NCBI GenBank assembly: GCA_024399065.1
Contig: JAKSIB010000003.1
Location: 62,001 to 126,000, forward strand
Direction of reading: 5' to 3'
DNA from: Fibrobacter sp.
GTDB lineage: Bacteria; Fibrobacterota; Fibrobacteria; Fibrobacterales; Fibrobacteraceae
Length of the DNA stretch: 64,000 bases
The notes under the pieces are model-generated. The model was given only the letters and a program-made list of their open reading frames with translations. It did no database searches and had not been told where the DNA came from. Positions 33,457 to 43,110 of this stretch are shown piece by piece. The position numbers and the translations under genes are program-made. Numbering within the stretch: the stretch's first letter is position 1; the number at the start of each line of letters is the position of its first letter.

Positions 33457-34238
33457 TGGGCAATCAGGTCCACGATCAGATAAATCGCCATGGCGATACT
33501 GCACACGCTGATAAAGTTCTCGATGAACTTGTTGCCTTTTTTGCGCTGGAGGGCGCTGCCGAAGTAGCCGCCGCACCAGGCGCCGGCGGACATCACGATG
33601 GCGATGGGCCAGACAATCTTTCCTGCAATTCCGAGAGCGATGGTACTGATCACCAGGAACACAGTGGTAAGGCAGTTCTTGAGTGCGTTTACGTGAATGG
33701 GATCCAGGCCTGTGTAGCGTGTAAGGCTGAAGATCTGCACAAAGCCCACGCCTACCTGCACAATGCACCCGTAGACAGAAACGAGGGCGAATCCGATGGC
33801 GCCGCCCAGGGTCAGTTTTTCAGGCGGGTTGGCGGGCGGCTTTCCCAAAATGTCCTTGCGGAGGCGCCCCATGATGACCACAAGGCAGATGGCGACTGCA
33901 ATGATTGCCTGGAAAACTTTGTCGTTGGCGTTCATCAAAAATCCAAGTCCGATGAATGTGCCCACGATGGAGGGCCAGAACAGTTGCTTGAAGAGTTTGA
34001 CGTTCAGGTAGCCGTGCTTCGCCAGGTTATGGACGCTACTGAGGTTTCCGATAATCAGGCCGATTCGGTTGGTGCCGTTGGCGACGGTGGGCGGCATCCC
34101 CAAAAAGATCATGATGGGGAGACTCAGGGTGCTGCCGCCTCCAGCGATGCTGTTGATGAGGCTGACGATGGCGCCTAGCAGAAAGAATGCGGGGTACTGA
34201 CCGTATTCCCACCAGCTTCCAAGTGTGGCGGCATCCAC
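33453..34238 (-). CDS. TauE/SafE (TSUP) family membrane transporter
   Basis: A 261-residue membrane protein with about eight hydrophobic helices and the TSUP signatures LLGAIVSLINSIAGGGSTLS near the N-terminus and GIAGKIVWPIAI with MSAGAWCGGYFGSAL near the C-terminus, arranged as the usual internal duplication. TSUP proteins export or import sulfite, sulfonates or other organic anions; the substrate cannot be told here. It is the last gene of a leftward group after the lipoprotein and class A PBP genes, separated from the lipoprotein by 55 bases. Confidence 0.88.
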   Translation of the reverse strand: MDAATLGSWWEYGQYPAFFLLGAIVSLINSIAGGGSTLSLPIMIFLGMPPTVANGTNRIGLIIGNLSSVHNLAKHGYLNVKLFKQLFWPSIVGTFIGLGFLMNANDKVFQAIIAVAICLVVIMGRLRKDILGKPPANPPEKLTLGGAIGFALVSVYGCIVQVGVGFVQIFSLTRYTGLDPIHVNALKNCLTTVFLVISTIALGIAGKIVWPIAIVMSAGAWCGGYFGSALQRKKGNKFIENFISVCSIAMAIYLIVDLIAH

Positions 34239-34293
34239 TAGAGAACCTCCGCGAGTGAAAGGTCGCGTCGCATCGTGAGGTCGCGTCGCGGCA

Positions 34294-35616
34294 TTAGCGG
34301 TCCAGTTCCTTCTTCAAGAAGATGATGTTGTCGGTAACGGTCTTGATTTTTTCGTATTCCGGATATTCGTCGCTGCAGTTGTTCAGGGCGCCAATCGCCT
34401 TCAACAGAAGTTCCTTCTTCTTTTCGGGCTTCTTCTGCTTGGTGGCCTGGGAGTACAGCTGAGATGCGGTCTTGCGCTTGTCAGTGCAAACTGCGTCGGC
34501 CAACTTCTGGTACTTTTCTGCGGCCTGCTGACGGAGTTTGCTTGCCTTCAGACGTTCTACAAGAACCTTGGCCTTTTCGTAGGACTTCTTTTCTATGAGA
34601 CCGTCCACTTCGGCGAGAGCCTTTTCCGGGTCGTTCTTTTCCCAGTACTTCTGGTCTTCGGAATTGATGGAATTCTGAAGTCTCTGGATGTAGGCGATCA
34701 TCTTTTCGATCTGAAGTTCGTTTTCGAAGTCGCGGTAGCGCATCTGGAATTCGGTTGCCTGCTTCATGGCTTCTTCGAAGCGGGCCTTTGCCTCGGCCAG
34801 TTCAAGAATCTGGGTCTTTTCCTTGAGGCCCTTTGCAAGGGTGTTCTTGTAGGCAATCCGCTTTTGTTCGTTTGCGAAGTTGGTGAGGGAGTCACCCGGG
34901 GCCAGAGCGATGAGGCTGTCGGCAGCGGCGGCCACAAGGCTGTAGGCAGCGTTTACGCGGTTCATGTTCCTGATTTCAAGGACCATGGGCTCGTACTGCT
35001 TGGCGCGTTCCGCATTGGTCTGTCCGAAAACGTTCAACAAGGAATCGGCGCGATTCTGCCATTCGTTCCACAAAGGCTTCATGATGCGGAACTTCTGCAA
35101 GTAGGCTACGGCTTCATCTACGGCGTTGGCTTGGAACAAGGTATTTGCGAAATCAAACACCTCGTCTACGATACTTGGAATGGCTGTGTAGGGATCTACA
35201 GGGTCTGCGATCAGGCTGGGCTGTTCCTCAGGCTGCTGGCTTTTCTGTTGTGGAACGGTTTGCTGAACTGCCGGCTGTGCTGCGCTGGAGGAACTTGCTG
35301 CCGAAATAGTTGTTTTTGCGCTTGCATTGTCGGAAGAGCTTGCAATGATTTCAGAAGAACTGCTCTGAACAGATGCTTGAGAAGAAGATGACTGTGCAAC
35401 GGTAGCTTGTGCCACGATGGCTTCGGTCTGTGCTACCGGACCACTTGCAGTGTTGCTAGCGTTTGTTGCGGGCGCTGTTGCTTGTGCCTGGGCTTCAGTT
35501 GTTGCGGGGACGGCAGGTGCGGTTTCCACAACGGGGCAAGGTTGCTGAACGGCGCAAGCGCCCAACATGGATGCTGCGGAAGCGGCAGTCAAAATCTTAA
35601 CAAACTTCTTGTTCAT
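34294..35616 (-). CDS. Lipoprotein with long alpha-helical domain
   Basis: A 440-residue lipoprotein: signal peptide MNKKFVKILTAASAASM with lipobox LGAC (Cys20). Residues 30-150 are low-complexity, rich in Ala, Thr, Gln and Ser, a flexible linker. Residues 150-440 are charged and helical (KARFEEAMKQATEFQMRYRD, KSYEKAKVLVERLKASKLR), resembling TPR-like or coiled-coil repeats. It lies 37 bases downstream of the class A PBP gene in the same direction, so it may be an outer-membrane partner of that synthase, comparable in position (not sequence) to LpoA/LpoB. That role is inference. Confidence 0.72.
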   Translation of the reverse strand: MNKKFVKILTAASAASMLGACAVQQPCPVVETAPAVPATTEAQAQATAPATNASNTASGPVAQTEAIVAQATVAQSSSSQASVQSSSSEIIASSSDNASAKTTISAASSSSAAQPAVQQTVPQQKSQQPEEQPSLIADPVDPYTAIPSIVDEVFDFANTLFQANAVDEAVAYLQKFRIMKPLWNEWQNRADSLLNVFGQTNAERAKQYEPMVLEIRNMNRVNAAYSLVAAAADSLIALAPGDSLTNFANEQKRIAYKNTLAKGLKEKTQILELAEAKARFEEAMKQATEFQMRYRDFENELQIEKMIAYIQRLQNSINSEDQKYWEKNDPEKALAEVDGLIEKKSYEKAKVLVERLKASKLRQQAAEKYQKLADAVCTDKRKTASQLYSQATKQKKPEKKKELLLKAIGALNNCSDEYPEYEKIKTVTDNIIFLKKELDR

Positions 35617-35653
35617 TTCTTAAAATCCTTTTCGTGCTTGCGCGTGGCCGAGT

Positions 35654-38600
35654 TTATTCCATATCAGCTTCGATAGGAACGAATGCGTTCTGGCTGTTGA
35701 ATTCAGAAGGCAGATCCCAGTCGTCGTCCTTAGGCATTGCCTTCGGAGTGTTGCTTGCAGGTGCTGCAGTTGCGGCAGGAACTGTTGCCGGTGCTGCGGT
35801 TTCTGCAGAGGGTGCTGCGGCTGGCTGAACAACAGGTTGTGCGGCAGCCGGAGTTGCAGACTGTGCTGCGTCAGTGGGCTGTGCCTGTGCTGCGGCTTCT
35901 GCGGTTGCTGCCGGTGCGGAACCTTCAGAAGTTGCGGGCTGTGCAGTACCTTCAGCGGTTGCAGGCTGAGCTGCGGGCTGTTCTGCGCTAGGCATGGGCA
36001 AGCTGATCATGATACCGCTTTCTGCAGCAGATTCTGCAGCGCGTTCCTGAACTTGGGGCGGAGTAAAGCCGGGCACATCCAGCCAGGGCAGCGGGCGTCC
36101 TTGAGAAGCGTCTGCGCCGGCGAGTGCAAGACCCGTCATGGGGTCAACGATAAGCTGGCCGCGTTCGTTACGGAAATTCAGGGGAACTTCGCCGGCCGCA
36201 ATCATGGAAATGTCCAGGAAGTCCAGCTTGTTGGGAGTGCCGAGGATTTCAATTTCTTCCTTGGCAAAGGCAGCCCACTGGGGAAGGCCACCGCTGGCGC
36301 CTGCGATACGGGTGCGTCCGGATTTCAAAGGCTTGTTGTCGTCGAAGCCCACGTAGCTACCGATGGCCACCACGGAATCCAATGCAAGTCCGTTCTTTTC
36401 ACTTACGTAAGTCGGCAATGCACCGAGGAATGCCACGTTGCGGTAATCGTTGGTGGTACCGGTCTTACCCAAGGTGGGGTAGCGGAGCTTGGTTCCTTTA
36501 TCCGGGGAGGAAACGGTCATGTTGCTGAACTGGCTGCGAGCGGTACCGTTGGTGAATACGGAGTGGAGCATCACGGCCATCTGGGTGGTAACGGTGTCGT
36601 CCAATACAACCTTTTCTTCGACCTTGTTCTTGAAGATCACCTTGCCGTCGCGGTTTCTGATTTCCTTGATGAAGCAGGGATCGGTCCAGTCGCCATCTTT
36701 GCACTTGAATACCTTACCGGTAAGAAGAGTCTGGTAGGCGGTGGAGATTTCAGCCAAGGTAATTTCGTTTACGCCGAGAGGCATACTGAACACTTTCTGC
36801 AACTTCTGGTGGATACCGATTTCCTTGGCGAAGCGTGCGTATTCCGCCATGGAGAGGGAACGCTTGAAGTCGGGCCAGTAGCGGATGTGGTCTGCGTCCA
36901 GGTAGTCGGTAGAGGCGTCCACCGGTTCGATCATGTGGCTCAAACGCTTCAGGTCTGCCAAGGTGAAGTCTTCGAAAAGCTTGAAGCTTTCGGTGGGCGG
37001 CAATGTTGCGGCCAAGTCCGGATCAAGTTCGCTTGCCTCGCGAAGGCGCAAAATGTCGGAGTAGTTCTTGTAGTTGTGCTTGATGAACTGGATTGTCTGC
37101 GCATCCTTCTTGGCCTGCTTTACGGCGATGTCGTTGTAGGTGCCGTAGCGCATGTTCAGCAAGGCGCGGGCGGCGCCTTCGCGGCCTTCGTTCTTCAAGA
37201 TTTCAACCAATGCTTCCTTGGCCTTGGTGAATTCGATTTCCTTCTTGGTTTCATCCTTCAAGGTCAGGCCGAACTTGTCGCGGAGTCTTGCGAAGTAGGC
37301 CTTGTATTCTTCTTCTGCTTCACGGGCGTAGCCGTTCTGTGCGGCCACTTCGGCGAACTCGTCGCTGTTCAGCTTGTCCAGCAAATGTTCAAGGAGCCAG
37401 ATACTTGCGATGTTTTCGGAACGGGTGGTTGCCCAGGCGATGCTCACCACGTCGCCCTTGTTCTTGTGGTCCGGGCGCGGGAAGTAGAACTGGTTCACGA
37501 ACTGGAATACGTTGAAGTTGTTTTCCAGCGGGTCAAGGTAGTTCCAATGATGCTGAAGTGCGAGAGCGTAAAGCAGCGGCTTCCAACTGGAACCCAGCTG
37601 ACGTAGTGCCTTGAAACTACGGTCGAAACCTGTGTTGTGGAAACCGCCCTGGGTTGCAAGAACATTTCCGTTCTGGATGGCGAACAAGCCGCCCTGCAAA
37701 ACAGGTTCCGTTTCAATCTGGCAGGGAGCGAAACCGTTCACCAGTTCTTCGCTGGCGACGCTCACCAAAAGGATGGCGCCTTTCTTCAGCTGGCTACCCA
37801 GAAGCTTGCTTACATCGATAGGCTTCTTGGGGTCGGAACTTGCCTTCTTGGCGAAGTCCTTCACGGCTTCTTCGGAGACCATGCCCTTCAGCTGTCCGAA
37901 GCTTAAGGTAAGTGCCTTGAGGCGGCCCAGGGAATCAACATAAACGCTGTCTACTGCGCCGTAGAGGTAATCGCCCTTGCGAGCGCTCTGGGCCTTGCTT
38001 GCAAACTGGGACTTGGGCAAAACGAAACCGCCCAGCTGCATCTGCAGATTACTGATGTTTGTCTGCAAAGCGCGCTTTGCTGCGTTCTGGGATTTAGCAT
38101 CCAGGGTGGTGGTAATGGTGAGCTGAGCCTTGCGCCAGTCTTCGATTCCTTCCTTTTCAAATTCTGCGGTGAAGTAGTCGTTATCTAACTTTTCTTCGAT
38201 GCGTTCCAGGATGGTGCTCATGGTGAAGCGGAAGTTTCCGTGGTTGAATGCCAACGGTTCGGAAAGAGCTTCGTCCATTTCGTCCTTGGAGATGTATTCT
38301 TCCTCCACCATTCGGCCCAGCACGTATCTCAAGCGTTCCTGGCCGCGGGCGATGGCGCGTTCGCGGCGTTCGGTGCTGCGCTGGATGAAGGGGTCGTAGT
38401 TGAAGGGGCCCTTCACGGAGCCTGCGATGAATGCGCATTCGGCGAGGGTCAGGTCCTTCAGTTCCTTGTTGAAGAAATACTGTGCTGCAATGGCCACGCC
38501 CTTGCCGGTACCGGAGACGTGGAACTGGTTCAGATAGAATTCAAGAATGTCTTCCTTGCTGAAGTGCTTTTCCATGCGCAGGGAGTTGATGAGTTCCTTG

Positions 38601-39052
38601 CCCTTTTCCTTGATGGAGCGTTCTTCACGTCCGAAGATGTTCTTTACGGTCTGCTGGGTCAGAGTGGAACCGCCCTGACGCATGTGGCCCGCCTTGATGT
38701 TGGAAACCATGGCGCGGGTGAAGCCATACACGCTGAAACCGTTGTGGTGCCAGTAGCCGGCGTCTTCGGCGGCGATCAAGGCGTTCACGATGTTCTTCGG
38801 GATGTCGCCATAGGGCACGTACACGCGGTGGTTTGCATCGAAGAATGCGCCAAGCAGTTCTTCGCCATCATTATAGTAGACGCGTGTTTCGCCAGAGAGA
38901 ACCTGGAGAATGGTCTTGCGGTTGAACTGGTTGTCGGGATCCTTTTCGGGAAGGACCTTGAACACCAAAATGTATACCGGGATGCAGCAAATAATGCCGA
39001 CGAGGGCGAATGCTGCCACAATCTTGAAAAGTTTGGAAAGTAGACGCTTCAT
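35654..39052 (-). CDS. Bifunctional class A penicillin-binding protein (PBP1A-type)
   Basis: A 1132-residue inner-membrane protein. One N-terminal transmembrane helix (residues 8-32), then a GT51 glycosyltransferase: AAEDAGYWHHNGF, RQGGSTLTQQTVKN, LRMEKHFSKEDILEFYLN. The transpeptidase domain has SSWK with Ser488, the S-E-N motif (TTRSENIASIW), and KTGTTNDYRN. It polymerises and cross-links peptidoglycan in the periplasm. The C-terminal about 110 residues are an Ala/Pro/Gln/Thr-rich tail ending in a short acidic segment, not seen in ordinary PBP1A. A large insert with many Glu/Lys lies between the SEN and KTG motifs. It is first in a leftward group with the lipoprotein and TSUP genes. Confidence 0.92.
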   Translation of the reverse strand: MKRLLSKLFKIVAAFALVGIICCIPVYILVFKVLPEKDPDNQFNRKTILQVLSGETRVYYNDGEELLGAFFDANHRVYVPYGDIPKNIVNALIAAEDAGYWHHNGFSVYGFTRAMVSNIKAGHMRQGGSTLTQQTVKNIFGREERSIKEKGKELINSLRMEKHFSKEDILEFYLNQFHVSGTGKGVAIAAQYFFNKELKDLTLAECAFIAGSVKGPFNYDPFIQRSTERRERAIARGQERLRYVLGRMVEEEYISKDEMDEALSEPLAFNHGNFRFTMSTILERIEEKLDNDYFTAEFEKEGIEDWRKAQLTITTTLDAKSQNAAKRALQTNISNLQMQLGGFVLPKSQFASKAQSARKGDYLYGAVDSVYVDSLGRLKALTLSFGQLKGMVSEEAVKDFAKKASSDPKKPIDVSKLLGSQLKKGAILLVSVASEELVNGFAPCQIETEPVLQGGLFAIQNGNVLATQGGFHNTGFDRSFKALRQLGSSWKPLLYALALQHHWNYLDPLENNFNVFQFVNQFYFPRPDHKNKGDVVSIAWATTRSENIASIWLLEHLLDKLNSDEFAEVAAQNGYAREAEEEYKAYFARLRDKFGLTLKDETKKEIEFTKAKEALVEILKNEGREGAARALLNMRYGTYNDIAVKQAKKDAQTIQFIKHNYKNYSDILRLREASELDPDLAATLPPTESFKLFEDFTLADLKRLSHMIEPVDASTDYLDADHIRYWPDFKRSLSMAEYARFAKEIGIHQKLQKVFSMPLGVNEITLAEISTAYQTLLTGKVFKCKDGDWTDPCFIKEIRNRDGKVIFKNKVEEKVVLDDTVTTQMAVMLHSVFTNGTARSQFSNMTVSSPDKGTKLRYPTLGKTGTTNDYRNVAFLGALPTYVSEKNGLALDSVVAIGSYVGFDDNKPLKSGRTRIAGASGGLPQWAAFAKEEIEILGTPNKLDFLDISMIAAGEVPLNFRNERGQLIVDPMTGLALAGADASQGRPLPWLDVPGFTPPQVQERAAESAAESGIMISLPMPSAEQPAAQPATAEGTAQPATSEGSAPAATAEAAAQAQPTDAAQSATPAAAQPVVQPAAAPSAETAAPATVPAATAAPASNTPKAMPKDDDWDLPSEFNSQNAFVPIEADME

Positions 39053-39148
39053 ACCATTTTAAATGTAGAATTTTTGTTTTTTGGGGTTTTGGCATGTAAA
39101 AAAATTGGGGGTTTTGGGGTGTTTTTAATGAATTATGGGGCGCTCCCC

Positions 39149-39177
39149 TTGAAAAACCACTGCTTTTTTTCTAAAAT
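39149..39177 (+). promoter_or_regulatory. Promoter of tRNA-Ser
   Basis: TTGAAA (39149-39154), 17 bases, TAAAAT (39172-39177); the tRNA begins 16 bases later. Confidence 0.6.
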
Positions 39178-39192
39178 CTGTGTCCCCAAGAT

Positions 39193-39281
39193 GGGAAGAT
39201 GGCCGAGCTGGCCGAAGGCGCGTCCCTGCTAAGGACGTATAGGACTAAATCCTATCGCGAGTTCGAATCTCGCTCTTCCCG
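39193..39281 (+). tRNA. tRNA-Ser (anticodon GCU)
   Basis: Acceptor stem GGGAAGA (39193-39199) with TCTTCCC (39274-39280), discriminator G. Anticodon stem CGTCC/GGACG with loop CTGCTAA; anticodon GCT at 39228-39230, reading AGC/AGU serine codons. The long variable arm (ATAGGACTAAATCCTAT) is typical of class II serine tRNA. T arm GCGAG-TTCGAAT-CTCGC. CCA is not encoded. Confidence 0.97.
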
Positions 39282-39289
39282 CTGAAAAG

Positions 39290-39317
39290 CCCCAGATCGA
39301 AAGATCTGGGGTTTTTT
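39290..39317 (+). terminator. Terminator after tRNA-Ser
   Basis: CCCCAGATC (39290-39298), loop GAAA, GATCTGGGG (39303-39311), then six T. Confidence 0.93.
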
Positions 39318-39704
39318 GCTCTTCGAGCCCCCAAAAAAAACAGATGCGGTACTGTAGACCGATAAATATGCTGAAATGTCTCAATTTACGGGAAAAATGC
39401 TTCCAAAAGCGCCCTTTTTCCCGTAATTTTGCACATAACCTAACGGGAAGATCGCAAATTTGCGGAAAAATTCCCTGGTTTTGGACGATTTTGTGCCTCC
39501 GAACCCTATTTCTACCCATTTTTTTATACAAATCATGGCGAATTGCTACGGACAACGTAACATTTTACGGGAAAAACGCCCTGATTTTGCCTTTTATTCC
39601 CGTAAAAAAGGCGGTTTTTTGAAAATTATCTCCTGAAACTATATTTTTCTTGACTTTCCCTATTATTTTTGCGATATTATTTGGGGTAAAAACAAGGAGT
39701 GCTT
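39318..39704. other. Intergenic stretch with two related inverted repeats
   Basis: No supported gene. The motif TTACGGGAA occurs in two inverted pairs. Pair one: TTACGGGAAAAA (39386-39397) and TTTTTCCCGTAA (39415-39426). Pair two: TTTTACGGGAA (39563-39573) and TTCCCGTAAAA (39597-39607). A single copy AACGGGAA lies near 39442. A promoter for the gene at 39705 is likely in the AT-rich 39640-39690 part (TTGACT, then TATTAT). Confidence 0.6.
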
Positions 39705-40034
39705 ATGAAGGCATTGAATTTTATCGCTGGTGTGGCCCTTGGTGCCGCCGCAGCCATTGTCGCTGTTAAAAAATTCAAGGTTTGTTCCTGCGGTGATGCA
39801 GCCGATGGCGAAACCAATCCTGCAGTCAAGGAAGCTGAAGAAGCAGTGGAAAACCTCCGCAGTTCCGTGGACAGCCTCCGCAAGGAACTGAATTCCCGCA
39901 TCGAGTCCGAACAGACCTACGCCTCTCAGTGCGAAGAGCTCAAGGGCGAAGTTGCCAAGAAGGAAGCTGAAATCAACAACCTCAAGAATGTCTGCGACAA
40001 GCAGGCTGGCCAGATCCGCAAACTCGAACCGTAA
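39705..40034 (+). CDS. Small membrane-anchored coiled-coil protein
   Basis: A 109-residue protein from ATG 39705, preceded by AAGGAG (39694-39699). Residues 1-22 form a hydrophobic, Ala-rich segment (LNFIAGVALGAAAAIVAV), probably a single membrane anchor, followed by CSC and then a long heptad-like helix rich in Glu and Lys (VENLRSSVDSLRKELNSR). No named family recognised. Base composition matches the core genome. It is monocistronic with its own terminator at 40067-40088. It may be a structural or envelope-associated protein; no more can be said. Confidence 0.75.
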   Translation: MKALNFIAGVALGAAAAIVAVKKFKVCSCGDAADGETNPAVKEAEEAVENLRSSVDSLRKELNSRIESEQTYASQCEELKGEVAKKEAEINNLKNVCDKQAGQIRKLEP

Positions 40035-40066
40035 TAGCGCTTTTTAGCCACTTTTCGGTGTAAAAC

Positions 40067-40088
40067 GCCCCCTTTAGGGGGCTTTTTT
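40067..40088 (+). terminator. Terminator before lptC
   Basis: GCCCCC (40067-40072), TTTA, GGGGGC (40077-40082), six T. Confidence 0.92.
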
Positions 40089-40144
40089 ATTTGTAAATTA
40101 TGATTGTGGCACGCTTTTTGCATAGAAAAACAGAGGCTTTGACA

Positions 40145-40927
40145 ATGATCCGCAACGTTTGCTCGACGTTGGTGTTTGTTGCGTTCGCCCTTGCTTGTGC
40201 CTGCGCCTTTACCGCCTGTGAGGAAATTGAGGAAGAAAAACCCTGGATCCAGGTGGAACGCCCGGACATGCTCTTTACTGACACCACCCTCATGGACAGC
40301 TACGACAGGGGTGTGCTTGCCTGGAAGTTGAAGACTGCCTATTTGGAACGCTGGGGAAACAAGGACGTTGTTTTTGTCCGCCCGGTGCTTGTGGATATTT
40401 ATGATTCCGTGGGGGAGCGAACTGCGTTTCTTCGTGCCGACTCTGGCCGACTGGACATGAGTTTCTCCTATGTGTATGCCTACGGTCACGTGTATGCCCT
40501 TACGCCCAAGGGTGCCTCGGTGCGCTCCGACTCCTTGCTCTGGAACAAGAAGGATAACCTTGTCCGTACCGAAAGCTATGTGCGTGTAGTCAGTGAAGAT
40601 GGCGACGTGCTGCAAGGCAAGGGATTTGTCAGCGACGCCCACATGGACAACTGGAGAATTCTTGCCAACGTCACCGGTATTTTCCAGGATGCTGCAAAGC
40701 GCCTGAAGGAAGAGGACAAGAAGGAAGCCGACGCCATCGAAAGCAGAGATGCAAACGATGCCGCCCATCCCCATGCCCGCCCCTCCAACGCGCCGATCAA
40801 GGGATCGCCGGGCGTTCCGGCAAAGCCCGCTCCCATGAAGCCTGCGCCTGGCCAGTCCGCTCCGCAGAAACCGGCTCCGCAGAAACCTGCGCCGCGCCCC
40901 AATACGCCTGCAAGGAGGAACCGCTAA
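40145..40927 (+). CDS. lptC: LPS-export lipoprotein LptC-like
   Basis: From ATG 40145 (GAGG at 40133-40136) the protein has a signal sequence with lipobox FTAC and then an LptC/OstA-like beta-rich domain (MLFTDTTLMDSYDRGVLAWK, YGHVYALTPKGASVRSDSLL, VSDAHMDNWRILANVTGIF). LptC connects the LptBFG transporter with LptA in the periplasm. The C-terminal 65 residues are Pro/Ala/Lys-rich, unusual for LptC. Its stop overlaps the next start (TAATG). The ORF is open to ATG 40100, but that upstream part does not precede the signal peptide sensibly. Context with OstA and LptB makes the call secure. Confidence 0.85.
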   Translation: MIRNVCSTLVFVAFALACACAFTACEEIEEEKPWIQVERPDMLFTDTTLMDSYDRGVLAWKLKTAYLERWGNKDVVFVRPVLVDIYDSVGERTAFLRADSGRLDMSFSYVYAYGHVYALTPKGASVRSDSLLWNKKDNLVRTESYVRVVSEDGDVLQGKGFVSDAHMDNWRILANVTGIFQDAAKRLKEEDKKEADAIESRDANDAAHPHARPSNAPIKGSPGVPAKPAPMKPAPGQSAPQKPAPQKPAPRPNTPARRNR

Positions 40928-42369
40928 TGCGCCGTTCCCTGATTTTCCTGCTGGTGCTGTTGCTTCCGGTAATCGCATTTTCCCAGACGTCTCCGCTGAT
41001 CATGAAACATGCGGATAGCCTCGCCGTGGCCCGCAAACGCGGTACCTTGATTCTGCATGGTCGCGTACACTTTGTTCACGATAGCGTTCAGTTCCGCACC
41101 CAGCGCGCCGTATGGAACAAGGACAACGAAGTGGTCCAGTGCGACGGCGGTTTCAAGTTTACTCATCCCAATGGTTATGTGAACGCTGACAAGGGTATCT
41201 ACCAGAAGAAGGACAACATCGCCATTGCTACAGGCAAGGTGAATGCCGGCGACTCCGCCCACACCTATTTGCTGAAAGGCGAACACCTCGTGTACAACCG
41301 TAAGGATGAAATTCTGGACATGCCCAAGGATCCGCACCTGTGGCAGTTCGAGAAGAAGAAGGACGGAACTGAGGACACCCTTTCCGTGGTGGCAGAGCAC
41401 ATCGTGTACAATAAGAAGGATGGTGTTGCCCAGGCTCATGAAAAGGTGGTCATCATGCAGCAGGATGTGACCATTTCTGCCGACCACATGAAGTATACCA
41501 GGCAAAGCGATATTGCCGAGGCTTATGACCACGTGACCCTGACCCAGAAGGATGTGACCATCTTTGCGGACAAGATGAACTACAACAAGAAGGACGACTT
41601 TGCCGAAGCCTTCAACCACGTGAAGATGACTCAGAAGGACATGGTGGTGACCTGCGATACGGGTTACTTTGACCGTAAGAACAACTGGGTTTCCATGAAG
41701 GGACATCCGACCTGCGACTTGAAGGGATATCACCTGACGGGCGATTCCATTTTCCTGGTGCTGGATTCCACGGGCAATTCCCTGAAGTCCGCCTTGGTGA
41801 TCCGAAACGCCCACGGCGTGCAGCAGGAAGAACCTAAGGGACGTACCCCCGGCCGTGTCACGGAAGCTACCGGCGATACCTTGTTTGCCCAGTTCAAGAA
41901 CAACAAGATTGAACATTTGTATGTGAACCAGAATGCCCACGGAACCTTCTACGAAACCGACCTGAAGGATTACCGCAACTTGATGGACGGGGACCGCCTG
42001 GATATGTTCTTCAAGAAAGGCAAGATGGACCATGCTGTTGTTTCGGGCAAGGCTCAGAGTACTTATTTCTACGTGAAGAACGACAGATCCATTTCGGGCA
42101 AGAACGAGGCCACCGGCGATACCATCCATATCACCTTCGATGCCCAGAAGAATGCGGTGAAGTCTCTTCGACTGCTGGGAAGCTCCGCCATGGCCAGCGG
42201 CCGATACGTGGACATGGAAAAGGAAAGCCGCAATAAGGCTGCCGCAAAGAAAGATTCTTTGGCACAATTGAAAGAAAAAAGCGATATTAAGAAGGACGAT
42301 GTCCCGGTTATTAAAAGAGGTCGTCGTCGCGAATACAAGAACGAATCCCCTGTGGAGGAAAAACATTGA
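40927..42369 (+). CDS. lptA: OstA/LptA-like LPS transport protein
   Basis: A 480-residue exported protein with signal peptide ([19 protein letters not shown]). It consists of repeated OstA-type beta strands ([30 protein letters not shown]; later [17 protein letters not shown] and [16 protein letters not shown]), each round giving the alternation expected of the jellyroll bridge. It is more than twice the length of E. coli LptA (185 residues), so it may span the periplasm with fewer copies or combine LptA and LptD-N-like parts. Overlapping starts link it to lptC and lptB. Cited strings are kept short; repeats are obvious from residue 30 to about 260. Confidence 0.85.
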   Translation: MRRSLIFLLVLLLPVIAFSQTSPLIMKHADSLAVARKRGTLILHGRVHFVHDSVQFRTQRAVWNKDNEVVQCDGGFKFTHPNGYVNADKGIYQKKDNIAIATGKVNAGDSAHTYLLKGEHLVYNRKDEILDMPKDPHLWQFEKKKDGTEDTLSVVAEHIVYNKKDGVAQAHEKVVIMQQDVTISADHMKYTRQSDIAEAYDHVTLTQKDVTIFADKMNYNKKDDFAEAFNHVKMTQKDMVVTCDTGYFDRKNNWVSMKGHPTCDLKGYHLTGDSIFLVLDSTGNSLKSALVIRNAHGVQQEEPKGRTPGRVTEATGDTLFAQFKNNKIEHLYVNQNAHGTFYETDLKDYRNLMDGDRLDMFFKKGKMDHAVVSGKAQSTYFYVKNDRSISGKNEATGDTIHITFDAQKNAVKSLRLLGSSAMASGRYVDMEKESRNKAAAKKDSLAQLKEKSDIKKDDVPVIKRGRRREYKNESPVEEKH

Positions 42370-43103
42370 AAAACCTAGTCAGCACTATTCGTACAGAAAA
42401 GCTCCGTAAGGTGTACGGCGGTCGCCAAGTGGTGAGCGATGTTTCCATCCGCGTTTCCCAGGGTGAAATCGTCGGATTGCTGGGCCCCAACGGTGCCGGC
42501 AAGACAACGTCTTTCTACATGATCGTGGGAATGGTCCGTCCGGAATCCGGCCACATCTTCTTGGATGATATCGAGATGACGGACAAGCCCATGTACAAGC
42601 GCGCCCGCCTGGGTGTTGGCTACCTCCCGCAGGAAGCTTCCATCTTCCGCAAGCTTAGCGTTGAAGACAACATCATGGCCATTCTTGAAACCCAGGACAT
42701 GAAGCGCGCCCAGCGCAAGAAGCGCCTGGAAGAACTCCTGGAAGAATTCAAGATTACCCATATTCGTAAGACCAAGTCCATGAGCTGTTCCGGTGGTGAA
42801 CGCCGCCGCCTGGAAATCGCCCGTGCCTTGGCTAGTGACCCGTCGTTCCTGCTTCTGGACGAACCCTTCGCTGGTATCGACCCCATTGCTGTGGCAGATA
42901 TTCAGTCCATTATTTCCGGACTCAAGGACAAGGGCATGGGCGTGCTGATTACGGACCACAACGTGCGCGAGACTTTGTCCATTACGGACCGCGCCTACAT
43001 TATGTACAAGAGCCAGGTCTTGACCGAAGGTTCCTCCGAATACTTGGCGAACGACCCCGAGGCTCGTAGAATTTATCTTGGTGATAGCTTTAGATTGGAT
43101 TAG
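42366..43103 (+). CDS. lptB: LPS export ABC ATPase LptB
   Basis: A 245-residue ABC ATPase: Walker [11 protein letters not shown]-loop region [13 protein letters not shown], signature [15 protein letters not shown], Walker [14 protein letters not shown] and H-loop TDHNVRETL. The sequence FAGIDPIAV and [17 protein letters not shown] are typical of LptB. It powers LPS extraction from the inner membrane with LptFG, which are not in this window. TTG start overlaps the lptA stop (TTGA) behind GGAGG. Confidence 0.96.
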   Translation: MKNLVSTIRTEKLRKVYGGRQVVSDVSIRVSQGEIVGLLGPNGAGKTTSFYMIVGMVRPESGHIFLDDIEMTDKPMYKRARLGVGYLPQEASIFRKLSVEDNIMAILETQDMKRAQRKKRLEELLEEFKITHIRKTKSMSCSGGERRRLEIARALASDPSFLLLDEPFAGIDPIAVADIQSIISGLKDKGMGVLITDHNVRETLSITDRAYIMYKSQVLTEGSSEYLANDPEARRIYLGDSFRLD

Positions 43104-43110
43104 GTATTAG

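Noticed and set aside
39229-39622. Two opposing open frames after the tRNA
   Set aside because: They cover the tRNA end, the terminator and the inverted repeats and have no recognisable protein features.
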